Program-made: the position numbers and the translations under genes
Notes under the pieces: model-generated
What the model was told of the DNA's origin: nothing
The model's database searches: none
What the model saw: the letters and a program-made list of their open reading frames with translations, nothing else
Shown: piece by piece, positions 63,730-64,000 of the stretch
Layout of the letters: each line of letters starts with the position of its first letter
Position numbering within the stretch: position 1 is the stretch's first letter
Assembly (NCBI RefSeq): GCF_024723735.1
Contig: NZ_JANQDU010000003.1
Span: 434,001-498,000 of the forward strand
Source of the DNA: Frigidibacter sp. ROC022
GTDB lineage: Bacteria > Pseudomonadota > Alphaproteobacteria > Rhodobacterales > Rhodobacteraceae
DNA: 64,000 bases
Direction of reading: 5' to 3'

Positions 63730-64000
63730 ATGCAGTATCAGACCATCCAGACCAGCCTGGCCGACGGCGTGGCCACGATCACCCTGAACCGGCCCGAGGT
63801 GATGAACGCGCTCAACACCCAGATGCGGGCCGAGCTGCTCCATGCCGTCAGGGAACTCGGCGCGGCTGCGCGGGTGCTGGTGCTGACCGGCGCGGGCCGG
63901 GCCTTCTGCTCGGGGCAGGACCTGGGAGACCGGGTGACCGCCGCGGACATCGACATGGAACGGACGCTGCGCGACGAATACGAGCCGCTGATCCGGGCGA
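63730..64000 (+). CDS. enoyl-CoA hydratase/isomerase family protein, 3' end missing
   Basis: 90 residues are visible before the window ends. It has the crotonase start ITLNRPEVMNALN and the oxyanion-hole segment LTGAGRAFCSGQDL followed by GDR. The GQDLGDR type is common in PaaG-like isomerases (epoxyphenylacetyl-CoA pathway) and in general enoyl-CoA hydratases, so the exact role is open. The ATG stands 65 nt after ccmH and is probably a separate unit. Confidence 0.85.
   Translation, partial: MQYQTIQTSLADGVATITLNRPEVMNALNTQMRAELLHAVRELGAAARVLVLTGAGRAFCSGQDLGDRVTAADIDMERTLRDEYEPLIRA

Overview
The window is high-GC DNA that reads as a chromosomal segment of an alphaproteobacterium, most likely order Rhodobacterales (Rhodobacteraceae/Paracoccaceae). 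This rests on family-level recognition, not on a search. The pointers are the kpsC/polysaccharide-export pair, a GH108 muramidase-holin pair lying between ccmE and ccmF, pleD next to a DUF3572 gene, nrdR-ribD, a non-pyrrolysine MttB homologue, orphan TadE/TadG genes, dnaG followed by rpoD with a cluster of GANTC (CcrM-type) sites in the rpoD leader, and intergenic repeats with a CCGGRRTATTT core.

Layout. 1-2.6 kb: the 3' part of an acyl-CoA synthetase gene and a FadR-type regulator. 2.6-9.3 kb (minus): a tight three-gene operon of a transglutaminase/DUF2126 protein, a circularly permuted ATP-grasp/alpha-E fusion and a second transglutaminase, resembling a predicted amidoligase peptide-tag system. 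9.5-11.7 kb: TadE-like and TadG-like proteins. 12.1-17.7 kb (plus) and 17.8-24.9 kb (minus): two dipeptide/oligopeptide-type ABC importers. The second carries a creatininase-family and a threonine-aldolase-like enzyme and has a divergent GntR/UTRA regulator. 26-34.9 kb: tRNA-Tyr, rlmB, a YHS protein, a candidate sRNA, a YejA-like binding protein, tRNA-Gly, terC, a phosphodiesterase and dnaG. 35-38.5 kb: rpoD with an unusual leader, a low-GC PIN-like gene and a phd-doc toxin-antitoxin pair whose toxin ends early at a run of eight G.

38.6-49.7 kb: small conserved genes, nrdR-ribD, capsule genes kpsC and wza, a desaturase, a DMT-family transporter and a NUDIX hydrolase. 49.9-52.1 kb: a periplasmic EF-hand protein, an ECF sigma factor, a small membrane protein and a CnrX/ZraP-like periplasmic sensor, which looks like a trans-envelope signalling module. 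52.1-57.9 kb: pleD/DUF3572 with a CtrA-like box between them, MarR, HAD, ArsR-DUF2087, MttB and a tiny Lys-rich protein. 58.1-63.7 kb: murI, ccmE, a lysis cassette (GH108 muramidase, holin and two tiny genes) preceded by a CtrA-like half-site, then ccmF and ccmH. The window ends inside an enoyl-CoA hydratase gene.

The leading candidates for little-described biology are the ATP-grasp/transglutaminase operon, the EF-hand/ECF-sigma/sensor module, the lysis cassette embedded in the cytochrome c maturation genes (probably the lysis functions of a gene transfer agent), the GANTC-dense rpoD leader, and the candidate sRNA at about 27.9 kb.
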